Shown piece by piece: positions 16,999-17,402 of a stretch of 17,402 nucleotides of DNA; within the stretch, counting starts at the first letter, position 1, and each line of letters starts with the position of its first letter. Both the position numbers and the translations under genes were made by a program. The stretch lies in contig JADJPG010000105.1 of the NCBI GenBank assembly GCA_016713365.1, forward strand, positions 1 to 17,402, written 5' to 3'. The notes under the pieces were generated by a model. That model did no database searches and was not told where the DNA came from. It saw nothing but the letters and a program-made list of their open reading frames with translations. The stretch comes from Verrucomicrobiota bacterium (lineage in GTDB: Bacteria > Verrucomicrobiota > Verrucomicrobiia > Limisphaerales > JADJPG01).

Positions 16999-17402
16999 TC
17001 ATGCGGCCCGCTGGATCAGGATCCTGCCAGCCGCTTGAGGTTGTAGGCCATCGCCTTGAGCGTCAGCTCCAGCTGGTTCTTCGCCAGTCCCAGATAGCGC
17101 ACGCCGGTAGTGCTGCCATTGTTTCCAGTGCGCAAAGATCCGCTCAATGCCGCCGCGCACCCCGGCTCTTGCGCCGTTCTCCGCCCGATCCGCCTCGGTG
17201 AGTTTGATGTGGTGCGCGCCTTTTTAGCGATCGACTGTCGATGCCGCGCTCGCGCAGCCACGCGTGGCTGACTTTAGTGTCGTAGGCTTTGTCGGCGTAA
17301 AGGCTGCCCGCGTCAGCCGGCCACGCGGGGAGCAAATCAAGGTCAGTAGCGTTGGCCGCGCTGATGTGCGCCGTGCCGGACGAGTTGATGTTGCGCCGTC
17401 GC
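16999..17402 (-). pseudogene. IS5-family transposase, frameshifted, N-terminus beyond the right edge
   Basis: Minus-strand pieces read in family order: SLYADKAYDTKVSHAWLRERGIDSRS (the YADKAYD element holds a catalytic Asp), then in another frame HHIKLTEADRAENGARAG and VRGGIERIFAHWKQWQHYRR (catalytic Glu in GIER). In a third frame comes VRYLGLAKNQLELTLKAMAYNLKRLAG. Shifts occur near 17222 (at a run of A/T), near 17100 and near 17020. Removing two bases at the last site restores LAGLIQRAA and a stop at 16999-17001; as written, translation stops at 17016. The first catalytic Asp lies outside the window. IS5 elements move by cut-and-paste using short inverted repeats; the end of this element must lie below 16999, but I could not assign it. 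At least three indels in 400 bases is unusual for an active copy. Confidence 0.8.

Overview
The window most likely comes from a member of the Verrucomicrobiota (Pedosphaera/Limisphaerales-like). This is inferred from the protein families and not from a marker gene. The supporting evidence is an ECF-type sigma factor followed by a Ser/Thr kinase with C-terminal WD40-type repeats, a secreted lamin-tail/CotH-kinase protein, several exported redox proteins (two with Tat signals), high GC, and hairpin repeats of a type I associate with this phylum. Almost all genes lie on the minus strand. No rRNA, tRNA or CRISPR array was seen.

Left part (1-8738): a sigma factor (3119-3816) and, about 10 bases downstream, a kinase/WD40 gene that runs off the left edge (1-3110). 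Both are recognisable by motifs but split among all three frames. Next is a plus-strand insertion sequence (3952-5201) with a frameshifted DDE transposase and imperfect inverted ends. After a mostly empty stretch (5202-5626) lies a 3.1 kb minus-strand gene (5627-8738) for an exported LTD/CotH-type protein, with one in-frame TAG and many frameshifts.

Middle part (8869-15501): a compact, probably co-transcribed minus-strand set. In transcription order it encodes an exported rhodanese (one frameshift), a small two-TM protein, a Tat-exported histidine-rich protein of unknown function, a secreted TPR protein fused to a redoxin domain, a TlpA/ResA-like thioredoxin, and a Tat-exported sulfite-oxidase-family molybdopterin protein. 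Together they look like an extracytoplasmic thiol/sulfur redox module. The sulfur assignment is inference.

Right part (15534-17402): one plus-strand all-helical orphan gene with clearly lower GC, whose last codons run into a hairpin repeat. A gene-free region follows with a strikingly ordered cluster of six hairpins arranged as two mirror-image triplets (16555-16744). The window ends in a frameshifted IS5-type transposase that continues past the right edge.

The most notable points are the symmetric hairpin array with compensatory stem changes, the redox gene set with two poorly characterised members, and the uneven distribution of frameshifts. Frameshifts are dense in 1-7400 and present near 15320 and beyond 17000, but absent from the large genes between. 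They could reflect pseudogenes or local sequence error.
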